From SHZL01 sp963708905 (GTDB lineage Bacteria > Pseudomonadota > Gammaproteobacteria > Xanthomonadales > SZUA-36): a stretch of 64,000 nucleotides of DNA. The position numbers and the translations under genes are program-made. Below the pieces are notes generated by a model. The model saw only the letters and a list, made by a program, of their open reading frames with translations, ran no database searches and was not told the origin of the DNA. Below are positions 1-8,106 of the stretch, one piece after another (position 1 is the first letter of the stretch; each line of letters begins with the position of its first letter). The stretch is taken from assembly GCA_963708905.1 (NCBI GenBank), contig CAVPUV010000040.1, forward strand, positions 1-64,000, written 5' to 3'.

Positions 1-372
1 AGCCTGACCGTGGACACCGCGGGTGGGCGCGCAGGAGGAGGTTGGGTCGTCACCGCGGATGCGCAGAGTTCACGGGTGCTGTGGGAGCTGACTCCTATCG
101 AGCGCCGAACACTTCTCGGTGAAGACATCGACGCGGACGGCACGGTAGCGCCGATCGAGGGTGTCGATCTGCGTCTGGGCGAGGTGGTGCACATGCCTGG
201 GCGCGCCACACCGGCTGGTGCGCAGAAGATCCCGGTGGCCGCAGCGCCGGCGGTGGCCGCGGCTGGGCAGGCCACCCCGGACACCACAGCTGCTCCGGCG
301 TCGGCTCCGCGCCGGGCTCCACAAGGGCAGTGTACGTCGTGGAGCCCGAGCCCGGAGTATCGATTGAGATAG
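1..372 (+). CDS. Unidentified protein, C-terminal part, cut by window edge
   Basis: The frame is open from the first base and ends at a TAG. Only about 120 residues are visible: a mixed part with a segment reading GVDLRLGEVVHMPG, then an Ala/Pro-rich low-complexity tail. I do not recognise the family. From about position 310 the third forward frame reads a more protein-like tail (RAVYVVEPEPGVSIEIEKIG), ending at a TGA at 399-401. This suggests the true C-terminus lies in that frame and that a small indel separates the two. A strong hairpin follows at 412-446, so this is the end of a transcription unit. Function unknown. Confidence 0.35.
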   Translation, partial: SLTVDTAGGRAGGGWVVTADAQSSRVLWELTPIERRTLLGEDIDADGTVAPIEGVDLRLGEVVHMPGRATPAGAQKIPVAAAPAVAAAGQATPDTTAAPASAPRRAPQGQCTSWSPSPEYRLR

Positions 373-411
373 AAAAGATAGGTAATTCAGGGTCGGTCTG
401 ACCCTGGCAGG

Positions 412-446
412 AAAACGAGGGGCTGCTGTTGCAGCCCCTTCGTTTT
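412..446. terminator. Intrinsic terminator-like hairpin
   Basis: A 15-nt arm (412-426), a 4-nt TGTT loop and a 16-nt arm (431-446) form a GC-rich stem. It is flanked by AAAA on the left and TTTT on the right, so it could terminate transcription from either side. It lies just after the open frames at the left edge and about 110 bp before the PPIase gene, separating the two units. Confidence 0.6.
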
Positions 447-560
447 GTCCGGCAGCGATTTACTTTTTTCTGGAACCTCTGCTGTGAAGCAAGGTCATAC
501 CGGGACCGCAAGCAGCCGCTTGCCGGCAATGTTTCCTGTTAAACGAAAGTGAGAACCACC

Positions 561-1541
561 ATGAACGATGTGAAGACTCGCACGGTCGGCTTGCTGCTGC
601 TGCTGGGCATGGCTCCACTGCTGGCAGCGCAGGACCTGCCGTTGACGGAAGTGGACCGTAGCGATCCACAAACGGTTTTTGCTTATCAGGGGCAGGCGGT
701 GCTGACCCAGGCGGCGCTGGATGGCGCCTTCAGCCGCATCCCGGAACAGTATCGGCTCATGTTCATTCGCGATGGCGCCAAGGTGGACAAGCTGGTCAAA
801 AACCTGCTGCAGGCCGAAGTCGTGGCGCGCGATGCGGAGAAATCGGGTTTCAGCCAGGATGCCGTGGTGCAGGAACGCGTGCTGTTGGCCGCGCGCAAGG
901 AGCTGGCGGAAGCCTGGCTGGATGAACTGGTCAAACGGGCACCCGCCGCAGATTACGCCGCGATGGCCCGGGAGGACTACCTGGCCCACCCCGAGGCTTA
1001 TTCCAGTCCGGCCACGGTGGACGTCACACATATCCTCATCGACACCAAAAAGCGCCCGCCCGGTGAAGCTGAAGCCCTAGCCCTGGAATTGCAGGCGCGG
1101 CTGGAGCAGGATCCGGGCCTGTTCGACGCCCTGGTGCAGGAATATTCCGACGACCCTGGCAAAGCCGAAAATTCCGGCAGGTACCTGCAAATGAAACGCG
1201 GTCAGATGGTCAAGCCATTTGAAGACGCTGCGTTCGCCATGCACACCGTGGGCGAAATTACCGCACCCGTCGAGACTGAGTATGGTTTTCACCTGATCCG
1301 CCTGGATCAGAAAAACGAACCCGTGCTGCAGCCTTTCGAGCGGGTAAAAGCTGAAGCGATGGAGAAAATGAAAGCCAGGTACATAGCCGACTACCGCAGC
1401 CGTTATCTGCAAAAACTGTTGCAGGATCCGATCGAGTTTCCCGAGGGATCGGTCGACATCATGGCGCGGCGCCATTTTGGCGAGGACCTGGAGAAGGCGC
1501 CGGTATTTACCGAGGAAGGCATCAAGACGGGTACGGAATAG
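561..1541 (+). CDS. Periplasmic PpiC-type peptidyl-prolyl isomerase (SurA/PpiC-like)
   Basis: A 326-residue protein. It has a Sec signal peptide (hydrophobic run LLLLLGMAPLLAA near residues 10-24), a helical N-terminal chaperone-like region and a parvulin (PpiC) domain at about residues 152-250, with VTHILID and YGFHLIRL as family hallmarks. It should catalyse proline isomerisation or act as a folding chaperone in the periplasm. ATG at 561 is preferred over the in-frame GTG at 549 because the signal peptide then begins at a standard distance. It sits directly upstream of a polysaccharide export cluster, a common location for stand-alone PpiC proteins, although its client is unknown. The stop codon is followed at once by a fragment of the five-hairpin repeat. 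Confidence 0.8.
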   Translation: MNDVKTRTVGLLLLLGMAPLLAAQDLPLTEVDRSDPQTVFAYQGQAVLTQAALDGAFSRIPEQYRLMFIRDGAKVDKLVKNLLQAEVVARDAEKSGFSQDAVVQERVLLAARKELAEAWLDELVKRAPAADYAAMAREDYLAHPEAYSSPATVDVTHILIDTKKRPPGEAEALALELQARLEQDPGLFDALVQEYSDDPGKAENSGRYLQMKRGQMVKPFEDAAFAMHTVGEITAPVETEYGFHLIRLDQKNEPVLQPFERVKAEAMEKMKARYIADYRSRYLQKLLQDPIEFPEGSVDIMARRHFGEDLEKAPVFTEEGIKTGTE

Positions 1542-1580
1542 ATAGTGTCTGTCCATAAACGGGCATCCCAGCCTGTTATG
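1542..1580 (-). repeat. Partial, inverted copy of the five-hairpin element
   Basis: The segment is the reverse complement of the last ~38 bp of the repeat found complete at 42579, 44224 and 54927. It includes the final hairpin (CCATAAACGGGC stem) and the terminal ACAGACACT. It begins immediately after the PPIase stop codon. The rest of the element is missing or too diverged to align by eye, although short hairpins continue to about 1615. Confidence 0.75.
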
Positions 1581-1665
1581 TAACATAAGGACAGCTGCTT
1601 TTCCCGGTAGCGGAAGCAAACTGCCCCGGCATTCGCGGTAGCATTCCGGCGTACAATAGCGGCCT

Positions 1666-2442
1666 GTGAACCTGCTTTCCCACCCCATTTTCTGGCAGCT
1701 GGTTTCCCGGTCCATCCGCACGGATTACCTGGAAAACCTGACCGGATTCGCCTGGCTGATCCTGCAGCCTTTGTTGTTGCTGGGGGTTTACGCCTTCGTT
1801 TTTACGACCATTTTCAAGGCGCGCATAGCGGACGCAGAGCTGATCGGATTTGTGCCTTATCTCGCAGTGGCGTTCTGGCCGTGGACCGCGTTTTCCGAGG
1901 CCATATTGAAAGGCAGCGGCACGGTGTCGGCCAACGCCGCTCTGATCGGCAAGGTCGCCTTCCCCAGCGAGTTATTGCCCCTGGCCATGGTCACCGCGAC
2001 ATTCATCATGCATATGAGCGGCTACCTGGCCGTGCTGCTGGTGCTGCAGGTCAGCGGCACGGATATACACTGGTTTGGACTGCTGGCGGCCGTGCCCCTG
2101 TTGCTGCTGCTGTGCTTGCTGGCAGGCGCGTTCAGCCTGTTTACCAGTGCTTTGCAGGTGTTCGTGCGCGACGTGGCGCAGATCCTGCCGCCGTTGATGA
2201 CCTTCTGGTTTTTCACCACGCCCATCCTGTACGGCACTTCTGTTTTGCCGGCAAGGATGGCCACGTGGTTGCAGTGGAACCCGATGGCCTGGTTCGTTGC
2301 CCGGTTGCGCGCCGCGATCCTGTTCGGTGACTACCAGGCCAGCTGGCCGGACCTGGCGGTGCCGCTTATTACCGTGGCTTTGTTCTGGCTGGGGCTGATG
2401 TTCTTTCGCCGCTTCGCCGGCCATTTCGAGGATTTCCTGTGA
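1666..2442 (+). CDS. wzm: Polysaccharide ABC exporter, permease subunit Wzm
   Basis: A 258-residue ABC-2 type membrane protein with about six hydrophobic segments (for example LLLLGVYAFVFTTIF and LLLLLCLLAGAFSLF). It fits the Wzm/RfbD permease family, which moves undecaprenyl-linked O-antigen or other glycans across the inner membrane together with Wzt. The N-terminal SIRTDYLENLTGFAWLILQP segment is typical. It starts with GTG and overlaps the downstream ATPase gene by 4 bp (GTGA), which points to coupled translation of the two subunits. The proposed start has no clear Shine-Dalgarno site. A TACAAT sequence lies about 10 bp upstream, so a very short leader is possible. Confidence 0.9.
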   Translation: MNLLSHPIFWQLVSRSIRTDYLENLTGFAWLILQPLLLLGVYAFVFTTIFKARIADAELIGFVPYLAVAFWPWTAFSEAILKGSGTVSANAALIGKVAFPSELLPLAMVTATFIMHMSGYLAVLLVLQVSGTDIHWFGLLAAVPLLLLLCLLAGAFSLFTSALQVFVRDVAQILPPLMTFWFFTTPILYGTSVLPARMATWLQWNPMAWFVARLRAAILFGDYQASWPDLAVPLITVALFWLGLMFFRRFAGHFEDFL

Positions 2443-3620
2443 ATCGCCTCCTGGTCCGGGTCGAGAATGTATCGAAGATCTACCCCCGGGTGCACAAACC
2501 CGGCGAGCGGCTGCGCGCGTTCGCGGCACTGCTGGCGGGGCATGAACCCCAGGGCGGGGCCGAAGTGTTGCGCGATGTCAGCCTGGAAGTATTCGCTGGC
2601 GAGTCTTTTGGCATCATCGGCGAAAACGGCGCCGGCAAATCCACCTTGCTGAAGGTCTTGACCGGGGTGATCCGGCCCAGCCGTGGGTCGGTATCCGTCA
2701 ACGCGCGGGTTGCGGCTCTGCTGGAATTGGGCGCCGGCTTTCAGCCGGAATTTTCCGGCATCGACAACGTCCGGATGAAGGCATCCCTGCTGGGCATGAA
2801 CGCCAAACAACTCGAGCGGCGCATGGATGAAATCCTGTCCTTTGCCGATATCGGGGAATACGTGCACGAGCCGGTGAAGCACTATTCTTCCGGCATGGTG
2901 GTGCGGCTGGGTTTTGCCGTGGTTGCGGCTTCCGACCCGGAACTCCTGATTACCGATGAAGTGCTTGCCGTGGGCGATGAATCATTCCAGAAAAAATGCA
3001 TCAGCTGGATTGAATCGTTCCTGCAACGCGGCAATACCCTGCTGATGGTTTCGCACAGCATGTACCTGGTGCAGAAACTTTGCCGCCGCGCCTTGTGGCT
3101 GCACGAAGGGCGGCCGCAGCAGTTGGGTGACGTGTTCGAAGTCACGCAGTCTTACCTCGCCTGGCATGAAATGCGCAGCGCTCAGGAAAAGAGCGGACGT
3201 GAATCGCTGCGCGGTAATGGGGGTATTTACCGCGTTGACACCTTCGAACTGGCCGGGGCCGGTGAAGCAGGAGATATCCAGCTCAACTGCGGCGATGATT
3301 TGCAGGCCGACCTGGTATTGTATTCTCCCGATGGCCGCCCACCGGTTGGCCTGGTAGGCATCGGCCGCGCCGACGGTACGCCAGTGTATGGCGTGGCCAC
3401 GGATTTTGACCAGGTCAGGCCGGTTCAGATCGATGCCCATCGTTTCCGCTTTCGCATACGCTTCAGCGCGCCCGCCTTGTTGCCCGGCAGTTACAGAATA
3501 CGCGGTCATGCCATGGATCCCGAAGGTCTGCGGCTGTGTGATACCGTGGAGAGAAACATGCGTGTGCTGGGTGAAAGCCGCGAGCTGGGGTTTATCCGCC
3601 TGTCACATGACTGGCTGTGA
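2439..3620 (+). CDS. wzt: Polysaccharide ABC exporter, ATPase Wzt with C-terminal glycan-binding domain
   Basis: A 393-residue ATPase. It has a Walker A at about residues 61-69 (GENGAGKST), an ABC signature at 149-153 (YSSGM), a Walker B with catalytic Glu at 169-174 (LLITDE), and a beta-rich C-terminal extension from about residue 245. That extension matches the Wzt C-terminal domain that recognises the non-reducing end cap of the glycan in ABC-dependent O-antigen export. A neighbouring methyltransferase gene (4543) could make such a cap, which is an inference. GTG start, overlapping wzm by 4 bp. Confidence 0.93.
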   Translation: MNRLLVRVENVSKIYPRVHKPGERLRAFAALLAGHEPQGGAEVLRDVSLEVFAGESFGIIGENGAGKSTLLKVLTGVIRPSRGSVSVNARVAALLELGAGFQPEFSGIDNVRMKASLLGMNAKQLERRMDEILSFADIGEYVHEPVKHYSSGMVVRLGFAVVAASDPELLITDEVLAVGDESFQKKCISWIESFLQRGNTLLMVSHSMYLVQKLCRRALWLHEGRPQQLGDVFEVTQSYLAWHEMRSAQEKSGRESLRGNGGIYRVDTFELAGAGEAGDIQLNCGDDLQADLVLYSPDGRPPVGLVGIGRADGTPVYGVATDFDQVRPVQIDAHRFRFRIRFSAPALLPGSYRIRGHAMDPEGLRLCDTVERNMRVLGESRELGFIRLSHDWL

Positions 3621-3671
3621 ATACCCGCTGCGGCATCTCCACCCACGGCAACGAAGTTTGAGTTCCAGGCC

Positions 3672-4514
3672 ATGAACGCATCCACGCTGCCCACAGTCAT
3701 CATCCCTATTTACAATGCGCCGCGGGAACTGGCCGTCTGTCTGGATTCATTGCACCGCAACACGCCGCCGCAGTGCGAAGTCCTGTTGCTGGACGATGCA
3801 TCGGATGACCCGCTGGTGCAGCCGCTGCTGCGCCGCTGGCTGGGACAAGCGGGTCCGGGCTGGAGCCTGGAACAGCAGGTACATAATGTTGGTTTTGTCG
3901 GCACGGTCAACCGGGGTATGCAAATGACCCGGGGCGATGTCGTGCTGCTCAATTCCGATACCGTGCTGACGCCCGGCTGGATCGAAGGCCTGCAGCGCTG
4001 CCTGGCCGCGGATGACACCATCGCGACCGCAACGCCGTGGACCAACAACGGTGAAATTGTTTCCCTGCCGGCGTTTTGTCAGGCCAATCCGCTGCCGGCG
4101 GATGCGGCTGCGATCGCGCGGGTGATTGCTGCGACGGGTAAGCCCGCGTATCCTGAAATTCCAACGGCGGTCGGTTTTTGCATGGCCATTTCGCGCGCCG
4201 CGATCGACTCGCTGGGATCGTTCGACCAGGAATTGTTCGGCCTGGGTTATGGCGAGGAGAACGATTTTTCCATGCGCGCGCGTCATGCGGGCATGAGAAA
4301 TGTGCTGTGCGATGATGTCTACGTGGCGCACGTGGGCGGGCGGTCGTTTACCCCCAGGAACTTGCGCCCTGACTCCAGCGCCATGCAAAAATTACTGTCG
4401 CGCCACCCCGGTTATCTGCAATTGATCCAGGCATTCATCGCCGCCGATCCTCTGGCCGGGCGGCGCAAGGAGCTGGTCTCCGCGCTGCGTCATGGCGGAA
4501 TCGAAATAGGATAG
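3672..4514 (+). CDS. Glycosyltransferase family 2 (WbbL-like)
   Basis: A 280-residue GT-A fold enzyme. TVIIPIYNAPREL opens the nucleotide-sugar domain, LLLDDASDD is the first acidic motif, LLNSDTVLTPGW holds the NSD metal motif, and FGLGYGEENDFSMRARHAG is the acceptor and catalytic-base region. It resembles rhamnosyltransferase-like GT2 enzymes of O-antigen assembly. The donor and linkage cannot be told from sequence. It lies 51 bp after wzt and 28 bp before the methyltransferase, in the same direction, so it probably builds the glycan exported by Wzm/Wzt. Confidence 0.88.
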   Translation: MNASTLPTVIIPIYNAPRELAVCLDSLHRNTPPQCEVLLLDDASDDPLVQPLLRRWLGQAGPGWSLEQQVHNVGFVGTVNRGMQMTRGDVVLLNSDTVLTPGWIEGLQRCLAADDTIATATPWTNNGEIVSLPAFCQANPLPADAAAIARVIAATGKPAYPEIPTAVGFCMAISRAAIDSLGSFDQELFGLGYGEENDFSMRARHAGMRNVLCDDVYVAHVGGRSFTPRNLRPDSSAMQKLLSRHPGYLQLIQAFIAADPLAGRRKELVSALRHGGIEIG

Positions 4515-4542
4515 AATCAGGCCGGCAGCCGGGCAGGGAATA

Positions 4543-5472
4543 TTGACTCGCGAATCCTCACAACAGCTTGAATTTACCGGTGAGCGCTTCACCCCGGAGT
4601 GCGTGCGCGAAATCTGGTACGAGCACATGCATCGTTACGTATTGGCCGGCGAACTCACGCGTGGCAAGACCGTGCTCGATGCGGCTTGTGGTGAAGGCTT
4701 TGGAGCACACCACCTGGCCATCGCCGCAAGCCGTGTGAGCGCAGTTGATATCTCGCAGCAGACCATTGCGCATGCTTGTGGCCGTTACCGGCGCGACAAT
4801 TTGTCATTCCAGGTTGCCGATTGCCGGGCTTTGCCCTTCGCCGACGGGCAGTTCGACTGCATCGTCAGTTTTGAAACCCTGGAACACCTGCAGGACCAGG
4901 CAGGGATGCTGAGGGAATTTCGCCGCGTACTGGCCAGCGATGGATTCCTGCTGATCTCTTCGCCGGACAAAGCCGTCTATACCGAGCAATTGGGCAATGA
5001 CAATCCCTTTCATCTGCGGGAGTTGTACCGGCAGGAACTCGAAGATTTGCTTGCCGGCGAATTTCCGGCGGTGCGCTTGCTGGGCCACAAGCTGGCCTTT
5101 CATTCCATGATCTGGCCGCTTGATCCACCCGCTGCGGGCCATCCCGATCACATATCCAGCCTTGCCTTGCACCGGCAACAGGATGACGTTACTTCACGCT
5201 TGCCGGGTCCGGGCGGAGATGCAGTTTATTATATTGCCCTGTGCGCGGCAGAAGAAAAATTCCTGCCGCAAATGGAGCGGCAACTGTGGCTGTTCGATGA
5301 TGCTGCGGAGACCGTGTATCGGCATTATCAACATGAAATCCGCAAGAACATGCAAGCCGGTGAGATCCTGCAAAGCAGGGACAGGGAGATCGAAGCGCTC
5401 CAGGCCGCCCTGCGGCTACTGCAGGACCGCCCGCCACGCCCGTGGTGGCGCCGCCTTTTCGACGGTTTGTGA
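4543..5472 (+). CDS. SAM-dependent class I methyltransferase
   Basis: A 309-residue protein with a Methyltransf_11-type Rossmann domain. Motif I is VLDAACGEGFGAHH, followed by the acidic VSAVDIS and LPFADGQFDCIVSFETLEHL. The C-terminal 60 residues are charged and helical, likely a coiled coil (about residues 255-300). TTG at 4543 is chosen because GGGA lies just upstream and no ATG gives a complete motif-bearing protein. In ABC-type polysaccharide clusters such enzymes often methylate the terminal sugar and set chain length. That role here is inferred from context. The last 4 bp overlap the next glycosyltransferase (GTGA). Confidence 0.85.
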   Translation: MTRESSQQLEFTGERFTPECVREIWYEHMHRYVLAGELTRGKTVLDAACGEGFGAHHLAIAASRVSAVDISQQTIAHACGRYRRDNLSFQVADCRALPFADGQFDCIVSFETLEHLQDQAGMLREFRRVLASDGFLLISSPDKAVYTEQLGNDNPFHLRELYRQELEDLLAGEFPAVRLLGHKLAFHSMIWPLDPPAAGHPDHISSLALHRQQDDVTSRLPGPGGDAVYYIALCAAEEKFLPQMERQLWLFDDAAETVYRHYQHEIRKNMQAGEILQSRDREIEALQAALRLLQDRPPRPWWRRLFDGL

Positions 5473-6371
5473 ACTTCAGGGCTACCTGGTCGCACGCAAT
5501 GGATGATGCCACCGGCGTTGTGATCATCAACTACAACGCCGGCGATGCGCTGTTGCGCTCTGTTGCCGCGGTGCTGGCGTCTGACCAACCACTGCGCCTG
5601 ATCGTGGCGGACAATGCCTCCACCGATGGCAGCGGTGAAAAGCTGCGCCATCTGTATGCCGGCAAGGACGGTCTGGAGATACGCCAGAATGTGCATAACC
5701 TCGGATTTGCGCGTGCGGTAAACGCCTGTGCCCGGTCTGTTGTCGAGCCGTTCCTGTTGATCCTCAATCCGGACTGCGAACTGGCTCCGGGGGCCCTGGC
5801 GGAACTGAGGAAGGCGCTGCAACAGGATCCGCAGGCAGCGCTGGCGGCGCCCCGGGTCGTGGACAGCCAGGGACGGGTATTGCGCGGCACATGGCGTTCC
5901 TTTCCTGAGCCATGGAAAGCCATGATGACAGCGAGCGGCCTGTGGCGCCTGGGCCGCTGGCTGCCCCGCTTGCACGGTGTCGAGTCCGCTGCCGCTGAAC
6001 TGCCGCTTGGGACCTGCCGGGCTGAAGCGGTTTCCGGCGCCTGCATGCTGGTTCGAACCAGTACGTTCCGGCAACTGGGTGGTTTCGATGAGGCCTTTGG
6101 CCTGCACTTCGAGGACCTTGACCTGATGTACCGCTTGCGCCGCCAGCAGCATTATTGCCTCTACGTCCCGGCTGCCAGCGCCATTCATCATCCCGGCACG
6201 TCCAGCCGCAGCCGTCCCTGGTGGGTTCACCGGCAAAAGCACCTCGGCATGCAGCGGTTTTTCCACAAACACTATGCGGATCGATATTCGCGACCGAGTC
6301 GTTGTTTGATGCGTACAGGAATCTGGCTGCACTATGTGCTGACCCTGCCCATGGTATGGCTGCGCAGTTGA
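5469..6371 (+). CDS. Glycosyltransferase family 2
   Basis: About 300 residues. VVIINYNAGD begins the GT-A domain, LIVADNASTDGSG and LILNPDCELAPGA carry the nucleotide and metal motifs (NPD in the DXD position), and GGFDEAFGLHFEDLDLMYRLR is the acceptor region. It belongs to the rhamnosyltransferase-like GT2 group. GTG at 5469 overlaps the methyltransferase stop by 4 bp, as wzm/wzt do. ATG at 5499 is an alternative that still keeps the whole domain. The C-terminal tail is basic and hydrophobic. The specific sugar is unknown. Confidence 0.85.
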   Translation: MNFRATWSHAMDDATGVVIINYNAGDALLRSVAAVLASDQPLRLIVADNASTDGSGEKLRHLYAGKDGLEIRQNVHNLGFARAVNACARSVVEPFLLILNPDCELAPGALAELRKALQQDPQAALAAPRVVDSQGRVLRGTWRSFPEPWKAMMTASGLWRLGRWLPRLHGVESAAAELPLGTCRAEAVSGACMLVRTSTFRQLGGFDEAFGLHFEDLDLMYRLRRQQHYCLYVPAASAIHHPGTSSRSRPWWVHRQKHLGMQRFFHKHYADRYSRPSRCLMRTGIWLHYVLTLPMVWLRS

Positions 6372-7324
6372 AGCCGGCAAGCCGGCGGGCGACCGTTTTG
6401 CTGACCGGCGCGACCGGTCAGGTGGGCTTATTTGCCGTCCCCAGGTTATTGACCGCCGGCCATTCGATCATCGCGCTCAGCCGCAAAATACCCGTCGACT
6501 CCGGTGATGTAAGCACAACACCGGGTTTGAGCTGGTTTCACCCCGATTCGGTCCAGCGGACGGGCGGCGATATGGTGCAGGATGTCGATGTCCTGCTGTC
6601 CTGCGGTCCGGTGGAGCTGGCGGCGCGGTGGGCGCCGCTGTGTCCGCGGCTGCAACGGGTGGTGTGCATCTCGACCAGCAGTGTTTACACCAAGCTGGCA
6701 TCCGCGGATGCCGCCGAGCGCAAGCTGATGGCCGGGATCCAGGTTGCCGAAGACGCCCTGAAACGCTGTTGCCGGCAGCGTGACATTACCCTCGTTTTAC
6801 TGCGGCCCACTTTGATCTATGGTTGTGGTCTGGACCATAATGTCAGCCGCATGGCTCGTTGGGTGCGATGTTTTCATTTCATGCCGCTGGCGGGCGAGGC
6901 CTCAGGCCTGCGCCAGCCGGTGCATGCTGACGATCTGGCAAAACTCGCATTGAGTGTGCTCGAGGCCCGCGAGCTGCCGGGGCTGGAATGTCCGGTGGGC
7001 GGCGGCAGTGTCATCAGCTACCGGGAAATGGTCGAGCGAATATTCGCCGCTATGGGCTTGTCTCCCCGCACACTGCGGTTTCCGCCGGCACTGCTGGCCC
7101 TGCTGCTGCGGGTGGTATCGTGGCTGCCCTTCACGGCTGGCCTCAATACCGGCTATGTTTTTCGTCAGAACATGGACATGGTGTTTGACGATAGCTGGCT
7201 GCGCGATCATCTGGGTTTTGCGCCGCGGCCATTCGCGCCAACGCCGGCGGATTTCACCGTTCCGCAACATGCCAGGGATTTGCAGCCGTTGCGTGCTTAT
7301 CCGGTTATCACACCCACCTACTAG
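6356..7324 (+). CDS. NAD-dependent epimerase/dehydratase, 3' end altered by transposon insertion
   Basis: About 322 residues, short-chain dehydrogenase fold of the extended type. The Rossmann motif TGATGQVG is near residue 18, and the middle reads CISTSSVYTK and RPTLIYG in place of the usual SSxAVYG. It probably modifies a nucleotide sugar for the exported polysaccharide. The start overlaps the preceding gene by 16 bp. The last ten residues (RAYPVITPTY) are encoded by the terminal inverted repeat of an IS element. The ancestral protein would end ARDLQPL followed by TAG, because the direct repeat on the far side of the insertion continues straight into TAG (13214-13216). Confidence 0.82.
   Translation: MAAQLKPASRRATVLLTGATGQVGLFAVPRLLTAGHSIIALSRKIPVDSGDVSTTPGLSWFHPDSVQRTGGDMVQDVDVLLSCGPVELAARWAPLCPRLQRVVCISTSSVYTKLASADAAERKLMAGIQVAEDALKRCCRQRDITLVLLRPTLIYGCGLDHNVSRMARWVRCFHFMPLAGEASGLRQPVHADDLAKLALSVLEARELPGLECPVGGGSVISYREMVERIFAAMGLSPRTLRFPPALLALLLRVVSWLPFTAGLNTGYVFRQNMDMVFDDSWLRDHLGFAPRPFAPTPADFTVPQHARDLQPLRAYPVITPTY
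7283..7291. repeat. Target-site duplication, left copy
   Basis: CAGCCGTTG, immediately before the terminal inverted repeat at 7292. It is identical to 13205-13213, immediately after the right terminal inverted repeat. The pair brackets the whole 5.9-kb insertion. Confidence 0.85.
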
Positions 7325-7438
7325 ATGCAGTGGGTCGTGATTTTTTGGCACAAAGCTCGGCATAGGTTGGTGCGGTGACGTCACCGGCGATACCGAGCAG
7401 GGAACGGAATGCGTTGAAGGGATAAAAACGGCGGTTGA
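7292..7438 (-). mobile_element. IS1595-family element, left-end fragment
   Basis: This is 147 bp, apparently identical to 12093-12239. It contains the terminal inverted repeat and the last ~37 codons of the transposase (ending AELCAKKSRPTASSRWV on the minus strand). It stops abruptly at 7438, where sequence of an unrelated receptor gene begins. Confidence 0.85.
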
Positions 7439-7739
7439 GCGGCATCAACCAAATCAATACCTTCGGCAATACCTCGGACGGCATCACCATTCGTGGTTTC
7501 CAGCCCTTCGGATATTTTCGCAACGGCATCCGCACGCTGGCCGGCCGACTGGTCGCCGACCACGACAGCTCCGACTACTGGCGCAACTTTGGCGAATACG
7601 ACAACACCTTCATCGCGCCGTCGATCAGCTGGCGCGGTGAGCGCCTGTCGCTGACCGCCGCCTACGAGTACATCGACAACGATGGCCCCTTTGACCGCGG
7701 CACCGTGGTGACCGGGGACCGGATTGCCGATATTCCCCA
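7439..7739 (+). pseudogene. TonB-dependent siderophore receptor fragment with internal deletion
   Basis: About 100 codons. The first part (GINQINTFGNTSDGITIRGFQ... to FFRNGIR-like) is from the plug domain of a siderophore receptor. The second part (FIAPSISWRGERLSLTAAYEY, then DNDGPFDRG) is from the barrel. From the family layout roughly 100 residues are missing at about 7531, where the two parts are joined. There is no start codon of its own and both ends are cut off. It is on the opposite strand to the intact receptor further on and is not part of it. Confidence 0.7.
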
Positions 7740-7742
7740 GAC

Positions 7743-7982
7743 GCGCCGGCGCTCGCCGGTCAGCGGGTCGAACAGTGAGAGCGACTCGATCTCGTCGTCG
7801 AACAGCTCGACGCGGATCGCATCGGCGTCCGATTCGGCCGGGTGGATGTCGATGACTTCGCCGCGCACGCGGTAGGTACCGCGCTCGATCGCAACTTCGT
7901 TGCGTGTGTACTGCATCGACGTCAGCTGACGGATCAGCTCACGCTGATTGATGCGCTCGCCGTGCACCAGGTGCAGCACCAT
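7743..7982 (-). pseudogene. uvrB internal fragment
   Basis: About 80 codons on the minus strand read as an internal piece of UvrB, the excision-repair DNA damage-recognition subunit. Visible landmarks are LHLVHGERINQRELIRQL, MQYTRNEVAIERGTYRVRG, EVIDIHPAES and SLSLFDPLTG, in family order. The nucleotide-binding motifs and both ends of the gene are absent. It is joined to receptor sequence on one side and to the start of another gene on the other, so it cannot be functional. Confidence 0.8.
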
Positions 7983-8101
7983 CGACTGGCCGACGTCGCG
8001 GTTGACGCTTATCTGCTCCAGCGCCTTGGCGCCGCCCACGGCCCCCAGCAGGCCGACCGACAACAGGGCAGCGGCGCACCTGGACTTTTGATCATGAGCA
8101 T
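7983..8101 (-). pseudogene. Start of an exported protein gene, truncated
   Basis: An ATG (8099-8101) lies 5 bp after the phosphatase stop on the same strand. It reads MLMIKS and, after a likely 1-base indel, continues as a signal-peptide-like stretch (CAALLSVGLLGAVGGAKALEQ). This looks like the beginning of the next gene in the phosphatase operon. It runs into uvrB sequence at about 7982 and is therefore cut after about 40 codons. Family not recognised. Confidence 0.45.
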
Positions 8102-8106
8102 GCGCT

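Noticed and set aside
6040..6070. GGTTCGAACC resembling a tRNA T-loop
   Set aside because: It lies in frame within a glycosyltransferase gene, and no cloverleaf can be built around it.
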